Below, piece after piece: positions 44,637-56,040 of a stretch of DNA of 64,000 bases. This DNA is from Akebia trifoliata (Eukaryota > Streptophyta > Magnoliopsida > Ranunculales > Lardizabalaceae). The DNA lies in the NCBI GenBank assembly GCA_017979445.1, contig CM030709.1, forward strand, positions 6,800,001 to 6,864,000. Reading direction: 5' to 3'. Position numbers and translations under genes: made by a program. The stretch's first letter is position 1, and every line of letters begins with the position of its first letter. Below the pieces are notes generated by a model. The model ran no database searches, was not told where the DNA came from, and saw nothing but the letters and a program-made list of their open reading frames with translations.

Positions 44637-45060
44637 GAATAATGATTTTTTGACTCCCCCATACTCTCTAGACGTGCTATGTGCTAGAACCATAAATTTT
44701 TTCCTTGGGATACACAACTACACATATTTTTGGAGATCTGCAATTTGGTATACCAAGAAAAAAATCTATGGTTCTTGATCATGCCACGTTAGGAGAATAT
44801 GTTAGAGGTGGTCAGTCAGAAAATCACGACTCTATGGGTCATGATTTTTTTATTCTCCCCTTTGACATACTCTCCTGACATGGCATGTGATAGAATCATA
44901 GATTTCCTCGAGATACATAATTGCACATCCTTATAAATATGTGCAGTTGTTTATCCCAAGGAAAAATCTATGACTCTAGCACATGCCACATCACGAGAGC
45001 ATGGGGGAGTATGTCGGGGGAGAGGGGGGGGGGGTTTTCAGAAAATCATAATTCTTATTC
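44637..45060. mobile_element. Two back-to-back Mutator-like foldback MITEs
   Basis: Copy one runs 44637-44832 (GAATAATGATTTTTTGACTC to AAAATCACGACTC), copy two about 44836-45056 (GGGTCATGATTTTTTTATTC to AAAATCATAATTC). Both have TCTCCTGACATGGCATGTG-like arms and the AAATCTATG core. They nearly touch, and neither has a clean TSD of its own. Confidence 0.7.
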
Positions 45061-45412
45061 TATATCAATATCAAACAAATTATTGGATGGGGTCATATCG
45101 GATCAGAAAATGATCGGGTCTGATCCGATCCATTGGGGATACAGGATTGGGTTTGATATTTGAACTGCTACATCGGAGTAGGTAGGCTTATAAGTGAAAG
45201 GGATTCAAACAAAATGACAAACGACAAGAAATCTTTTCCTAAACGACAAGGAATCTGGAATGTGACCGTTATATAGAGGCATCTCACGCTAACTCGCCCC
45301 AAGTATCAATTACGTTACATTGCTACCTACTAAGCTTTTTCAACAACTTTAGAATATATATATATTTTTTTAATGCAAGAAGAATATCATTTATGATTTC
45401 TTTATTTATTAT

Positions 45413-45575
45413 TAACTAATGATAATCTGACTCAAAAATTTTCACTCGGTCGACTTGACAAGTGCACAGAATCATAAATCTTTTTTCCTTGTGTATCTCG
45501 AAAAAAAAGATCTATAATTCTGCACACCGGCCACGTCCACGAAGTGAAAAATTTTGAGTTGGAATATTGCAACTC
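45413..45575. mobile_element. Mutator-like foldback MITE
   Basis: ATAATCTGACTCAAAAATTT pairs with AAAATTTTGAGTTGGAATAT. Core AAAGATCTATAATTCTGC. Flanks TTTATTATT / TTTAGTATT match at 8 of 9. Confidence 0.75.
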
Positions 45576-45584
45576 TTTAGTATT

Positions 45585-46280
45585 TAAGTAATAAAAGGTA
45601 TTTAACGAAGGTTGGGTTTGTAATGGACCGAGCTAATTGGTAGCCCAGAGCTAATCCCCCTATTATACATGAATTAGTCAAGTTCTTACACGACTAAGGA
45701 TTGGAATTTGGATTTAAATCCACATGAGTAATATATCTTGAACGAGGGAATGTTAATTTTGACTCATTCCCATCATAATGAAGTTCTAATATTATAATGC
45801 GTAGAAAAAAATTTCAACTTCAAATCAATATTTAGTGTCTTATGATTATAGGAACGAATTAATTTTTGTGAAGAGGGTATATAGAAGCTGGACCGACACG
45901 TAAATAAAGTCCAAATACTTGTGGGATGGGTTGGGCTTTCACATAGATGTTTTTCAATTAGATCAGCCTGGCCAATTGATTGGACTAGGATTGTAAAGCC
46001 TATTATGATTAGATCAATTGTGGTCTTCCCCATTGACGATCCTATTTAAATGATATTTATATGGGCCGTTCAAGGAGTACAAATAGGAACTATATGAATT
46101 TCTAGTTGGGCCAAGTAGAGCCCCTAACTATGTGGGCTCAATATCAAAGTTTTTAATGGATGAGGGGATCAGGTTAGTGGGCCTAGCCATAGCTATAGAC
46201 CGGATGCTGCACAATCAGACAACCAAAATGAGCGATGTACAGTATCTACATTGTTATTTAAATATATTACTAAACTAACC
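45585..46280. other. Non-coding stretch upstream of the tRNA
   Basis: No gene recognised. Confidence 0.4.
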
Positions 46281-46287
46281 ATCACCT

Positions 46288-46361
46288 GGTGTCGTGGTGT
46301 AGTTGGTTATCACGTCAGTCTAACACACTGAAGGTCTCCGGTTCGAGTCCGGGCGACGCCA
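46288..46361 (+). tRNA. tRNA-Val (anticodon AAC)
   Basis: All arms pair. The acceptor GGTGTCG pairs with CGACGCC, with one G-T pair; the discriminator is A. The anticodon stem TCAGT/ACTGA holds the loop CTAACAC with AAC at 46322-46324. The T arm is TCCGG-TTCGAGT-CCGGG. No intron and no encoded CCA. A box TAGTTGGTTA and B box GGTTCGAGTCC are intact, and short T runs follow (46374 and a longer one from 46387) for pol III termination. Looks like a functional nuclear gene. Confidence 0.97.
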
Positions 46362-47002
46362 TTGTTTAATAAATTTTAGATAAACCTTTTTTTTTTTTTA
46401 ATTTTTATAAAAAAATATATCTCTTGGAGAACTCATCACTCGATCAAGAATCAACCCTAATCCTTCACAGGAATTTGAAATCGATCACATGGTTGGGAAA
46501 AGTGGGTCAAAACAAGAAATTATGAAAGGTAACTAAGGATTACATGATCATCTGCCTCATCTGTAAGGTCCACCCATTGAACGGTCCAGATTGAAGCATA
46601 GATGACCCAGATGGAGCCGTTTACATGTTGCATGAACTTATATATATAAATTAAAAACAAAAGCTTTTCACAATTCCAGCTGGTTATAGTAACAAATTAT
46701 ATTGTGGAGTGGTAGAGTGGGATGTATAGGTGACAACAAAATCCTGGAAAAGTTGCAATTTTTTTTTCTTCCTTTACAACTCTATCCCTCTCTCTCTGTA
46801 GCTTTTTTCTTTGCATGAAAATGAGTAAAAGCCAGATTCTGTGAAGATAGGGAATTAGATTCCAACACCACCAAGTTTATTCTCTAATACTTAAATTACC
46901 ATAAATAAGCGAATCAAAGCATGTTCTATTAGCTAACATGATGGGATGGTTGGATGCACGAGCCACAACGTGAAATAATGCCCAAACTATATATATATAT
47001 AT

Positions 47003-47233
47003 GAGTCGTGATAAAATGACTCATTAGGTGGCATACTCAATCGACTTATTGATGTGACAAGTATGAGAATAGTAGATCTGTACGTCTCGATATACATGAT
47101 TGCACTTCCCCATAAAAAAATGTATTCCGAGGTAGCTGTGTATCCCAAGGTGGAAAGATCAACGGTTTCCAAATTTGTCTGCATCAGTGAGTCGATTGAG
47201 TATGTCACCTGGTGAGTCATATTATCATGTATG
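47003..47233. mobile_element. Mutator-like foldback MITE with a damaged right end
   Basis: Left end GAGTCGTGATAAAATGACTC is intact. The right end reads GAGTCATATTATCATGTATG and runs into the ATGTG repeat. Body as in 19237-19466. Confidence 0.75.
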
Positions 47234-47238
47234 CACAT

Positions 47239-47262
47239 GATGTGATGTGATGTGATGTGATA
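47239..47262. repeat. (GATGT)n short tandem repeat
   Basis: About five units of GATGT/TGATG at the edge of the foldback element. Confidence 0.8.
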
Positions 47263-47364
47263 GGAGACCACATTATCCATTAATTGGCCTAAAATATAAA
47301 CAATTGTAGTAAAACCCCGAAACTCTACAACTTCTGTTATAAAGAAGTGAAGAATTTAATATTA

Positions 47365-48080
47365 GAAGCGGTTCGGAGGCCCTAAACTAAACCAAGTTTC
47401 GTTCCAAGTTTCTGAGGCCGTTAAATCTGGATGCATCCAACGGTTCGGAGGACATAAACGATTTTAAAGTAAAAAAACTAAGGTAATTACAAAACGCCCC
47501 ATATTCAATTTTATTATTCTTTAAAAATATTTGTTCTTAACTCTTTTCTTCTCTCTCTGTAAACCAAGTTACAGAACCCAAACGAAAATCTCTCTCTCTC
47601 TTAAGTTTCAGTTCGAACGATCTGACACCATCGCCATCTCTCTCTCTCTCAAGTATCACATAATTCACATAGATTTTGACATAGAATATATATCAAGATA
47701 CAGAGTAGGAAACCCTAGTCAAATTGAAAAATGAAGAAAAAAAACGAACCTGAGAATGCGTGAAGAAGACAAGGGTTGAGAGAGAGACATGGCGATGATT
47801 CTGAATCGTTCAAACTAAGGATTTGTAACTTGAGAGAGAGATGGAAGGGAGAGGTTTTCGTTTAGGTTCTATAACTTGGTTTACAGAGAGAGAAAAAGAG
47901 AGTTAAGAAGTGGGATTTTTTAAAGAATAATAAAATTGAATAGGGGGCATTTTATAATTACCTTAGTTTTTTTACTTTAAAACCGTTTATGTTTTTCGAA
48001 CCGTCGGATGTATCCAGATCTAACGGCCTCGAAAACTTGGAACGAAACTTGATTTCGTTTAGGGCCTCCAAACCGCTCCC
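47365..48080. mobile_element. Long-arm foldback element, 716 bp, 10-bp TSD
   Basis: TTTAATATTA is exact at 47355-47364 and 48081-48090. The arms start GAAGCGGTTCGGAGGCC and (complement of the right) GGGAGCGGTTTGGAGGCC and remain paired for nearly 300 bp each, through TAAACCAAGTTACAGAACCC to the ATCGCCAT / ATGGCGAT region. The loop (about 47650-47790) is unique and holds AAACCCTAG and AACCTGAGAATGCG. Long inverted arms and a 9-10-bp duplication fit a Mutator-like element. No transposase. Confidence 0.82.
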
Positions 48081-48131
48081 TTTAATATTAGTCCAATCAA
48101 TTATTTTGATATATTAACCCTTAATTAAGAA

Positions 48132-48233
48132 ATCTGCTATTGGCACTCCAACTTTTACTTATTACACTCTAATTAAAAATAAAATAAATGAATGAATGAG
48201 AATAAATAAAAGTTGGGGTGCCATTAGAAGCTC
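48132..48233. mobile_element. Small foldback MITE (TGGCACTCCAACTTTTA)
   Basis: TGCTATTGGCACTCCAAC pairs with GTTGGGGTGCCATTAGAAGC about 100 bp on. Similar text lies at about 11360 and 50035-50160. Confidence 0.55.
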
Positions 48234-48479
48234 TTCTTATTTTATTTTATTCTTAGATTTCTACTTTTGGGTTTTGGATTTTATGTGAGAATGTTTTGTA
48301 ATGTTGAGATGGTAATTTAAACCAAGCTTTGTAATGTTTGAATAGTGTGTTTTAATCTTTAATTAAGGTGTGATAAATAATTTAAGAAATTGGGGTGTAA
48401 TATAATCACCAAAATATAGTGGTTGTGGATTTTTAATTTATACTATTATTAATATATATCATAAAATATTATTTATAAA

Positions 48480-49072
48480 TCTAAATTTTGGTGAATATTT
48501 GAGTTATCCCCGTGCCACATGGGTTTTCAAACTGATGGCTCGTACCCTTGACATGGGTCTTTTCACATGGACTAATGAAAAAAAGATCAAAAAGGCCTAG
48601 TCTTCAATAGGTAACCAATTTTATTTTTAATTTTTCTTACAAATTAAAATCAATCATTGTCTACCTCTTGTAAAAAAAATTTATCCTACTCGTAAACTTT
48701 TATAGTATGTTTACTTCAACTTCTTAATCATTTAAAACAAAATATGACTTTTGAAGTAGAAGATAATGAGATTTTGAATAGAAAAATTAAGGGTTTCCAC
48801 ATGAAATTAAGACGAGATTCGAAATGATGGACTTATCAAGATGAAGTTCAATAGACTAAAAAAAAATTTCCCATAAATGTTTAAGGACTTGAAAATGCTT
48901 TGTTTTTGGAAGGAAAATTGAGCGATTTTGGTTATAAGTTGAGAATAAGGGCATTTAGAATACTTTTTCATCGAACTATAAGAGACGAAAAAGGAAGCAT
49001 GCCATCAATTTGAAAACACAGAGACTATCTCAAATGTTCACTAAAACATGGAGGGTTACTTCTAAATCGCCC
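48480..49072. mobile_element. GAGATACCCC-family element (left end eroded)
   Basis: The right end ATCTCAAATGTTCACTAAAA ... CTTCTAAATCGCCC matches the ends of 38904-39497 and is inverted to TTGGTGAATATTTGAG at the left, whose outer 20 or so bases are missing. Confidence 0.5.
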
Positions 49073-49524
49073 ATATAATATAACCCCTCAGCTGGTATAT
49101 TAACAGCCTCTTGTAACCAACATCCACCCTTATTTTATACTTTATCTCACATAAATGATCTTCATGCTGTTGTTTACTCTTATTGGATATTCAAAATTCC
49201 TTAATTTTGATGATCTGCTAAAGAATTTATCATTTGGATAAGTCGACATCGTCTAATTTGGTTGATATTTTTATATAAGAAAACTTTGTGGTACGATTAT
49301 TAATGGAATGGGCGGTCTTACCTATCTATGTGCGATGCGTCTGGATATTGTGTTTTATACCTTATTGAATACTTATTAGAAATATCATGTATCAGAATCA
49401 GATGTATATATTGTAATAAAGTATATATGTTTTTGGAAAAAAATGTTTGAATTCGAGCTGGGTTAAGAAAAGTGAGACCCAAGTTATTAATGGAATGTGA
49501 TTCCCAAGCGAAATAATCTAGTAA

Positions 49525-49870
49525 ATGTTAAGGGTGTGCTTTTAATACCACAATCTACGTGATTTGGAAAGAAAGAAATAAAAGAATTTTCGAAGGTCTA
49601 ATGTCGCCTAATACATGCATATGTGATCAGGTTAAAGAGGTGCTGAGAAATTTGGTTGATGGGTGTGAAACCGATAATGATGAAATGGGGCAAAGTGAAG
49701 ACTTCATTCAAGCTTTTAGGTGTTCTTGTAAGATGGCTCATCCAACAAGAAATATAATTTTTGGGCAATGTTCCGAAGATGGAATTATAAAGATAAATAC
49801 AGATGGCTTGCTTCAAATGGTGGTGGTCTGGGATTTATTGGTAGAGACTCCAATTAATTTCTATAATTAA
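49525..49870 (+). pseudogene. LINE (non-LTR retrotransposon) RNase H fragment
   Basis: Translation from about 49528 gives FNTTIYVIWKERNKRIF, then VKEVLRNLV and IIKINTDG, the usual order of the linker and RNase H start in plant LINE polyproteins. After TDG a one-base frameshift leads to NGGGLGFIGRDSN in the next frame, also RNase H-like. The rest of the element is absent, so it is a dead fragment. Confidence 0.8.
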
Positions 49871-49884
49871 ATAGATGAACTATA

Positions 49885-50349
49885 CCCAATGGATTAAAAT
49901 AACACCTAATAACAAAAAAAAAAAAATTTAAATATTATTTTAGGCGGTTCAAAACCGCCTCTAATGATGTAAAATTTTTTTATTAAATTTTACGTTTCAA
50001 ATTAAAACATGTAAATATTTAAAGAAAAATAGTTCTATTGGCACCCCAAATTTCACTTATTACACTTCAATTCCTTAAAAAATGCTATTGCCGCCCCACA
50101 TTTTACTTATTATACTTCAATTAATTATCACACCATAATTAGAATAAAACACAACATTCACATTACAAAACATATAAGGGTAAGTTCTTATAGTGACAAA
50201 TCAGATACTAATTGAAATACTAACATTGTAAACAAACAAAATAAAATTAAGAAACAAAAAATCAGCTACTCAAATGTGGTCTTTCGACATTGGTGTACTC
50301 CCATACGTAATTATGAACATGCACTACCTGCAATCAATAAAAATTCATA
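49885..50349. other. Non-coding stretch
   Basis: It contains diverged GGCACCCCAAATTTCACTTA repeats at about 50040-50160; no gene. Confidence 0.4.
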
Positions 50350-50354
50350 GGAAC

Positions 50355-52408
50355 TGTAGACATGAAATGTTCACAATGAACCTCAATACTACATTGTTTG
50401 GAGTCGCCACCATTCTTTTTTAGAAATGGGTGTGAATTGGCACCCGAATCGATTTTTGAAAACTATTTTTTTTTAATGACATTGTAGTGACTCTCATTTG
50501 TTGGAAAGGGCAAGGTCTACCTAAGATCTAGGTAATGAGGTCCGGTTAGAGGATGGGGAAGGTGTTAGGCACCCCATCCTCTCCACCAAAGGTGGTTACC
50601 TTGCTTGGCCATTTTATTTTGTAAAAACTCAAGAAAATAAATACTAAATGCATGAGAATGCATGATAAGGGTGGTGTGTGCATTGGAGTGAAATGTCCCC
50701 TTTTTAAAAGGGTCTTGATTTCAAAGTGACATTAAGGGCATTCTATGGAAGAGAATGACTTATGTAGTCACATTGCATTTATGAATATGAATGTAGGTTT
50801 GAGCTTTTAGAGTGACTCCATGATGGAATTCCCTTGATGCCACAACCTTGATGCATGCATGCATGGCTAGAAACTTAGTGTTTCACCCCATCAATAGGGT
50901 GACACATTTCTTCATCATTGCCATGCATAGGTGGGTGTGTGCATTGTGTACAATATGATGCATGAAACTAAGGTTAAAAGGGCTTCAACCCCCATCATTT
51001 CGATCGAACCTTAGTCCAATCTACCGGGGATGAGAGAGGGTATTCATCACATCCTATAGGATTTCTAAAAAGAAAATAAAATAGAGGGTTAGAAGAAGAA
51101 TATGCAAGCTTTGAAATAAAATCTACATATTAAACCCCACCTTATCCCTTGATGAACTTGAACCTTGAAAAGAAAACTTGAGAGTTGAGTGAGATGGTTG
51201 AAGGTTGGGTTGAAGTTTAGAAGATAAGAGAATGAGTATGAATTTTTGTAGAGTTTTAGGTTGAGAGATGGGGGCTTGAGAGCATGAGTTGATCATAAAA
51301 ATGAGGGTATTTATAGAGTTTTTGAAGAACTTTTGGGAATAAAGTGGTCCAACCCTAAAAATAAGGAAAATGGACATGAGATTTAGGTTGTTTCTTTTTG
51401 AATTTTCCATTTGTATGAGGGTAAATATGACATTTGTGAAGAAACTCTAAAATCATTCTTTGATCCTTGATTTTTTGGTAAATAAAGGTGAGAAAGCAAA
51501 AATACTTTTGGGAGGATGAATGGGGGAGTGACATGTGTAAAGGTGGGGTGGTAGGTAAAAAATAGATCTTGATTTATTTGTAAATAACTCATAAAGCAAG
51601 GGTGGAAGTGTAGTTTTGAAATGGACCAATGAGAAAACAAAAGCACATTTGGGAGGGTGAATAGGAGGATGACATGTGTAAAGGTGAAGTGGTAGGTAAA
51701 AAGTAGACTTTGGTTCATTTGTAAATAACAAATAAAGCAATGGTGGAAGTATAATTTTGAAATTGACCAATGGGAGAACTCCATGTATGTACTTGAAGAT
51801 TCCCACCTTTTGAGGGCATAATGGGAAGTTCCCTCACATTTATGGATTATTACCAAAGACCAAATAATCTTTTTGGTTTGACTAAACTTTTTGAGAAGGG
51901 TATTCTTGAGTTTTCACAAAGGAAAAATTGACCCTCCAATTAGATGATGCATTGGGTATTGGGGGCATATGAGGTATCAACATGTGTCATCTTATGAAGG
52001 GGTGAGAGAGTGGACTTGGAATGGGCTTGGTGTTGGACTTGGGTTTGGGTTAGGATATGGACTTGGGTTATGGGTTAAGAATGGCCTTGGGTTTTGGGCT
52101 TAGGTTGGCTAGGTAATGGATTTGGGTTATTGGGTTTAGGACTTAGAGAATGGGTTTGAATTTAGGTTAAAATATGGACTTTGTTTTGGGCATAGATTTG
52201 GTTAGATCGGTCAATGGAGAATGAATACGAATTTGGAGTGGGTTAGGGACAAGGTTGAGTATGCAAACTATATGACATGATGCATGTATGCATGAAAATG
52301 ATGCAAAATAACAATGTGGGTCCGTCGAAAATCTTGAGTTCTAGATCGGAATCAATTCGAGAAAATTTGGATCTTCCTAACGGGTTCGTGGAAATTGGGG
52401 TGTCTACA
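50355..52408. mobile_element. Solo LTR, 2.05 kb, exact 5-bp TSD
   Basis: It begins TGTAGACATG and ends GGTGTCTACA (inverted TGTAGACA ends). GGAAC flanks both sides exactly (50350-50354, 52409-52413). It contains GGAGTCGCCACCATTC and GGGGAAGGTGTTAGGCACCCC near the start. No internal coding domain or second LTR is present, so it is an LTR left after recombination. A 141-bp segment is repeated in tandem at about 51490-51770, and a GGGTT-rich stretch lies at 52010-52190. Likely Ty3/gypsy, by resemblance. Confidence 0.85.
51490..51772. repeat. Two tandem 141-bp repeats inside the solo LTR
   Basis: Each copy has AGAAA(G/A)CAAAA, TGACATGTGTAAAGGTG, GGTAGGTAAAAA and AAAGCAA(G/T)GGTGGAAG. A third copy is only begun. 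Confidence 0.8.
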
Positions 52409-52928
52409 GGAACATAATCAACAACTAAACAAATATTATAGAAGCAATGTAAAAAATTGATATATGAGCGTAAGGTTGCAATGTAAATTGATTTCTACTA
52501 GAGTAGTAATTTTAAATAGAGAAACACATATGCAAATTAAATAAAGAGTTATGATAGACTCATCAAATCATAGGTACACATCTATCCAAAATGCATCCAA
52601 CACATGGATCAAGTACAAACACGTATGCCCAAATTTTATTGTAAATATATGAGACTAAAATCATGCATGTAAGATTTACAATTTTAAGGAATGGGTGCAT
52701 ACTACATAAATTCCTTTAGAATTTACCATGGGAAATAGAAAGCATGAAAGGTCAACAAATTAGAAGTGGTAACGTAATACTGCAACTTCCCCAATGTCAT
52801 TTCTTGAGCATAACATAAATGTTTCTCATCATTAGTTAGCATTGCCAAAATCTATAACAAACAAGCACAAATCTTAATAATTGAAAAAGAATAGAAAGTA
52901 ATTTCAAAGTGTAAATTTTAAATAAAAC

Positions 52929-53430
52929 CTAAAACTTAAACAGATTGATAGCATTCGTAAGATTTGGATGATTATAATTAGGAAACTTGAGGTTTGATGC
53001 CTTAGCTAAATGCCGAGGTTGAACTTGCCAACCTAGTGCATCTTCATGGTACCTTGTTGGTGCATCAACCATGATCAAATCCCACTTTGTCTCATACACC
53101 TTATTAGGTACACCCTTCAATCCAAGTGAATACTAAGAAAATCTAGGATCACTCACAATCCTACAATCCTCTCTTGCCAATCTTCATCAGATCGTCTATT
53201 TGGTTTACCTTGCTATCATACATCACATAGTAAGATGGTAGGGAACCTCTCTCTTATTTGATCTATCCATGATTTGTCTTCTTCTAGAAAAACTGTACGG
53301 CCACCATGATTTAGAGTACTCCACATGTGGCTATCATGACCAAGTCCAAAGACTAAGTAGTTGCATGGGGACTTTTTTTTTTCTAGGACTCGGGCTTTTA
53401 CTAAGATTTCTTTGAGTGTGTTGTGGTGTG
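52929..53430 (-). pseudogene. Glucuronoxylan 4-O-methyltransferase (GXM, DUF579) pseudogene
   Basis: Intact family members add methyl groups to glucuronic acid side chains of xylan in the Golgi. Three frames together give clear GXM blocks in the right order on the minus strand: SPCNYLVFGLGHDSHMWSTL and HGGRTVFLEEDKSWIDQI (about 53290-53375), YYVMYDSKVNQIDDLMKIG after a frameshift, VSDPRFS-stop-YSLGLKGV, and VYETKWDLIMVDAPT (about 53055-53100). The SAM-binding FGLGHDS motif is kept. Frameshifts and stops break it, the N-terminal membrane anchor is not found, and the C-terminal half after VDAPT fades within about 15 residues. A poly-A tail is not visible, so it is not clearly processed. Confidence 0.85.
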
Positions 53431-53439
53431 ATGTCTAAA

Positions 53440-54080
53440 GTTGTGTAGTGGATGGGTGCTTATGTGATGGATGGTGGGACCTTGGTGCAAGTTGGTGTGG
53501 AGAGGGGAAGAGGTGGGCACCATTACCACATCTTTAGTTACCTCTAACATGATTCAACTCCACCATTTGCCTCTAAGAAAGCATGTGCACTTGTTGTAGT
53601 TCCATCTTTGTCAACTATCAAAGCTACCACTGAATCAAGCGGATTTCCTTCCAAAGTTGAGCTGACTGCATACGAATCATCCTTTAAATGTAAGATAACC
53701 ATCACATTACAATGTATCCGCAACAAGTTAACTTGTACAATCCACAACCCACAAATCAAATAGAAGTCTATCTTTGGTTGGTGAAATAGCCTTTGCAAAT
53801 AGTCCATCTTAGTTTTGAATAAAATAAACTTGTGATCACTTCTTCTTTATCAATCTGTAAACTTAATACAACCACACAACGGAATAAAATACTCTAATGA
53901 TAAGGAATCTTATAAAGTGCACACTCTTGAGCTTCTCGATGAGGGGATATAGACGCTCCCCAAGAATTTGTTTATGATGTTATGGGGAAGTAGCCGCAAG
54001 GATCATGTCGCCCCACACCTTCTCTTAGGAGTTGAGCCGGATGATCCTTCGCCACCATCATGCTATGACAAACTGCCTTC
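53440..54080. other. Unassigned stretch upstream of the GXM pseudogene
   Basis: A minus-strand open frame of 87 codons lies at 53544-53807, but it resembles no family I know and may be chance. The missing N-terminus of the GXM relic would be expected here and is not recognisable. Confidence 0.35.
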
Positions 54081-54084
54081 ACTC

Positions 54085-54180
54085 GAGTCCGACTTTGAAG
54101 CGGCCAGCCCGCTTCAAATTTCAAAGAAACCCTCTTTAGTACAAGACAAGTGGCATTCTCTATTTGTTTCATGACCTTAC
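54085..54180. repeat. TTTGAAG-family repeat (copy 4, partial)
   Basis: GAGTCCGACTTTGAAGCGG, CTTCAAATTTCAAAGAAACC and ACAAGACAAGTGGCATT match the left arm of the repeat at 268. Confidence 0.5.
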
Positions 54181-54189
54181 GTTTCCAAC

Positions 54190-54940
54190 TAAGAAAGAAA
54201 AATAAATAAAAATTGGCGATAGTGTAGGTGCCTTTATTAACTCGTGGGGTGCTTTTATAATTATCCCTAGCCAAATAAGTGCCTCATCATTTACAAGTTT
54301 TTGACCTAACCACCAAACGATTTAACCCCCATTCTCAGGCTCTCCTCAACCACTACATTACCTACTATTTTTTTTTTTACATGATTCTCTAGTTGCAGGG
54401 TAAGAAATGAAGCATGGTTACAAAATCTAAAATCAGACTACTTTTTTTTTTTGTTGTTACCCATTGCATATACAGCATGAAAGGCAGCTCCATGGTTTCA
54501 TCTTCAAATGAGGAACATAGGGGTTTCCATGACCCCACCCCTTCAAAAATAAATAAATAAATAAAATAAGGCAATCAACTATAAAAAAAAAAAATACATA
54601 ATTAACTAATTTCATTGTTTTCCTATGTCAAAAAGCATCAAAACAAAAGAAAATTCTGAAAAATAGTCCAAATAATTCAGCAAGTTGTCTTTTGCATATG
54701 TGCACCTAAATACAATCAATAATTTAATTTGTTAAATATTTTTTAGGGTTTTTAGAGAGAATTAAGTCCCCCTTTGTGCTCAAATAACATCAAAACCTAA
54801 TAGATAGGTTCTACATCATAAAATCTTATTTACAAGATTCAATACTAGGTTAATCCGATAAGTATATAAAATAATACAAGTTGTTTGGAAACTCTTTAAA
54901 GGGTGGTAAAATCAGGATTCAAATATCATAATTTTAACCA
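54190..54940. other. Non-coding stretch
   Basis: AT-rich; no gene seen. Confidence 0.4.
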
Positions 54941-55039
54941 AGAAAATCATGAAACCCTAACTTATTGAGGATCCAATTCGACATCCAATCATTTCTCTCT
55001 TTTTTCAAAAATCCTAACTTGATTGGGGTTTCAATCGAA

Positions 55040-55404
55040 CTCAAATCGTTGTTCAAAAGTAGAAAATGATGGCTTCAATCAAAGATTACCTATAAAACCT
55101 TTCAATTTCTTACCGATGGCACAAGATTAGTCAATCGAGAAAAGAGAGAGAGAGAATCTGAGTTTCTAGAGCTTGGAGGGAAACTTAACAAACTCAGAGA
55201 GACTTTAGAGACGAGAGAGGGAAATTTAATTAAATTTTAAAAATTGGTCCACGAATTATCGATAGTTTATTTAAAATAAATTAACATAATTGATCGAGGA
55301 ATTATCGACAGTTTTTAAAGAAATGTCGTTGTTTTTAGGGAAATACCGGCTGTTTTAAAAAATCGCCCTAAGTTACGTCCTAAATGCACAATGTTTTTGT
55401 AGTG
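55040..55404. mobile_element. CACTA-type transposon end (right end)
   Basis: The complement of the right edge starts CACTACAAAAACATTG. Next inward are repeated motifs GAATTATCGATAGTTT and GAATTATCGACAGTTT and GGGCGATTTTTTAAAACAG. The CACTACAAAAA terminus is the hallmark of this superfamily. The left limit is a guess and the other end was not found. Confidence 0.6.
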
Positions 55405-55859
55405 AATTATCAGCTTGGAAAAATATCAATATATACTTGATAAGGGTTTATATTGAAAATCACTAGACCAAATAAATAAGCCAATTCTAAAATAGAAATA
55501 ATATTATAATCATAATCATGAATTAAAATATCAAAATATTATAATATACATGCACAATATCATGAAACGGTATATTAATATACATCTTATTACAATGAGA
55601 ATTTTTTTGTTCACATGAATGTTAGTACTGGATTTCATAGAATCCTTAGCTAACTAATCACATAAAACCTAATGTGGGCATGTTTTGTAAATTGGGGATG
55701 ATCTCAATGCATGTGGGTTCATGTGATTGGTCGATCTGGAATTCTGTGAAATCTCAGATTGACTTTCCTATTAGTAAATTTTTTTTCCAATACAACATAT
55801 TTCTAGTGTATGTAGAAAAATATGGGCATAAAAAGCAATGATAACAATTAAAATAAAGC

Positions 55860-56040
55860 ACAAATCAAAAGTAATGAAGGCATGAAGCACAATTTATGTG
55901 ATTCGGTAAGATTACCCATGTCCAGGGTGATTGTCAGATCTTTTCACTATTTCTGTGAAAATCAGGGTATCAATCTCACTTTTGTTTTGCAAAATTTGAA
56001 AATCATGTTCATAAAAATTCTAAAACAAGTTTGTATTACA
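55860..56040. mobile_element. Possible copia LTR fragment
   Basis: AAGCACAATTTATGTGATTC and CCCATGTCCAGGGTGATTG follow the GTGGTTCGGTNNNNNACCTA-CATCCAC pattern seen in copia LTRs. Short and diverged. Confidence 0.35.

Noticed and set aside
51383..51856. A 157-codon minus-strand open frame with internal repeats
   Set aside because: It lies in the solo LTR; the protein repeat only reflects a 141-bp DNA tandem repeat, and no domain is recognisable.
53544..53807. 87-codon minus-strand frame near the GXM relic
   Set aside because: Considered as the missing GXM N-terminus, but it has no membrane-anchor/GXM features I can recognise.
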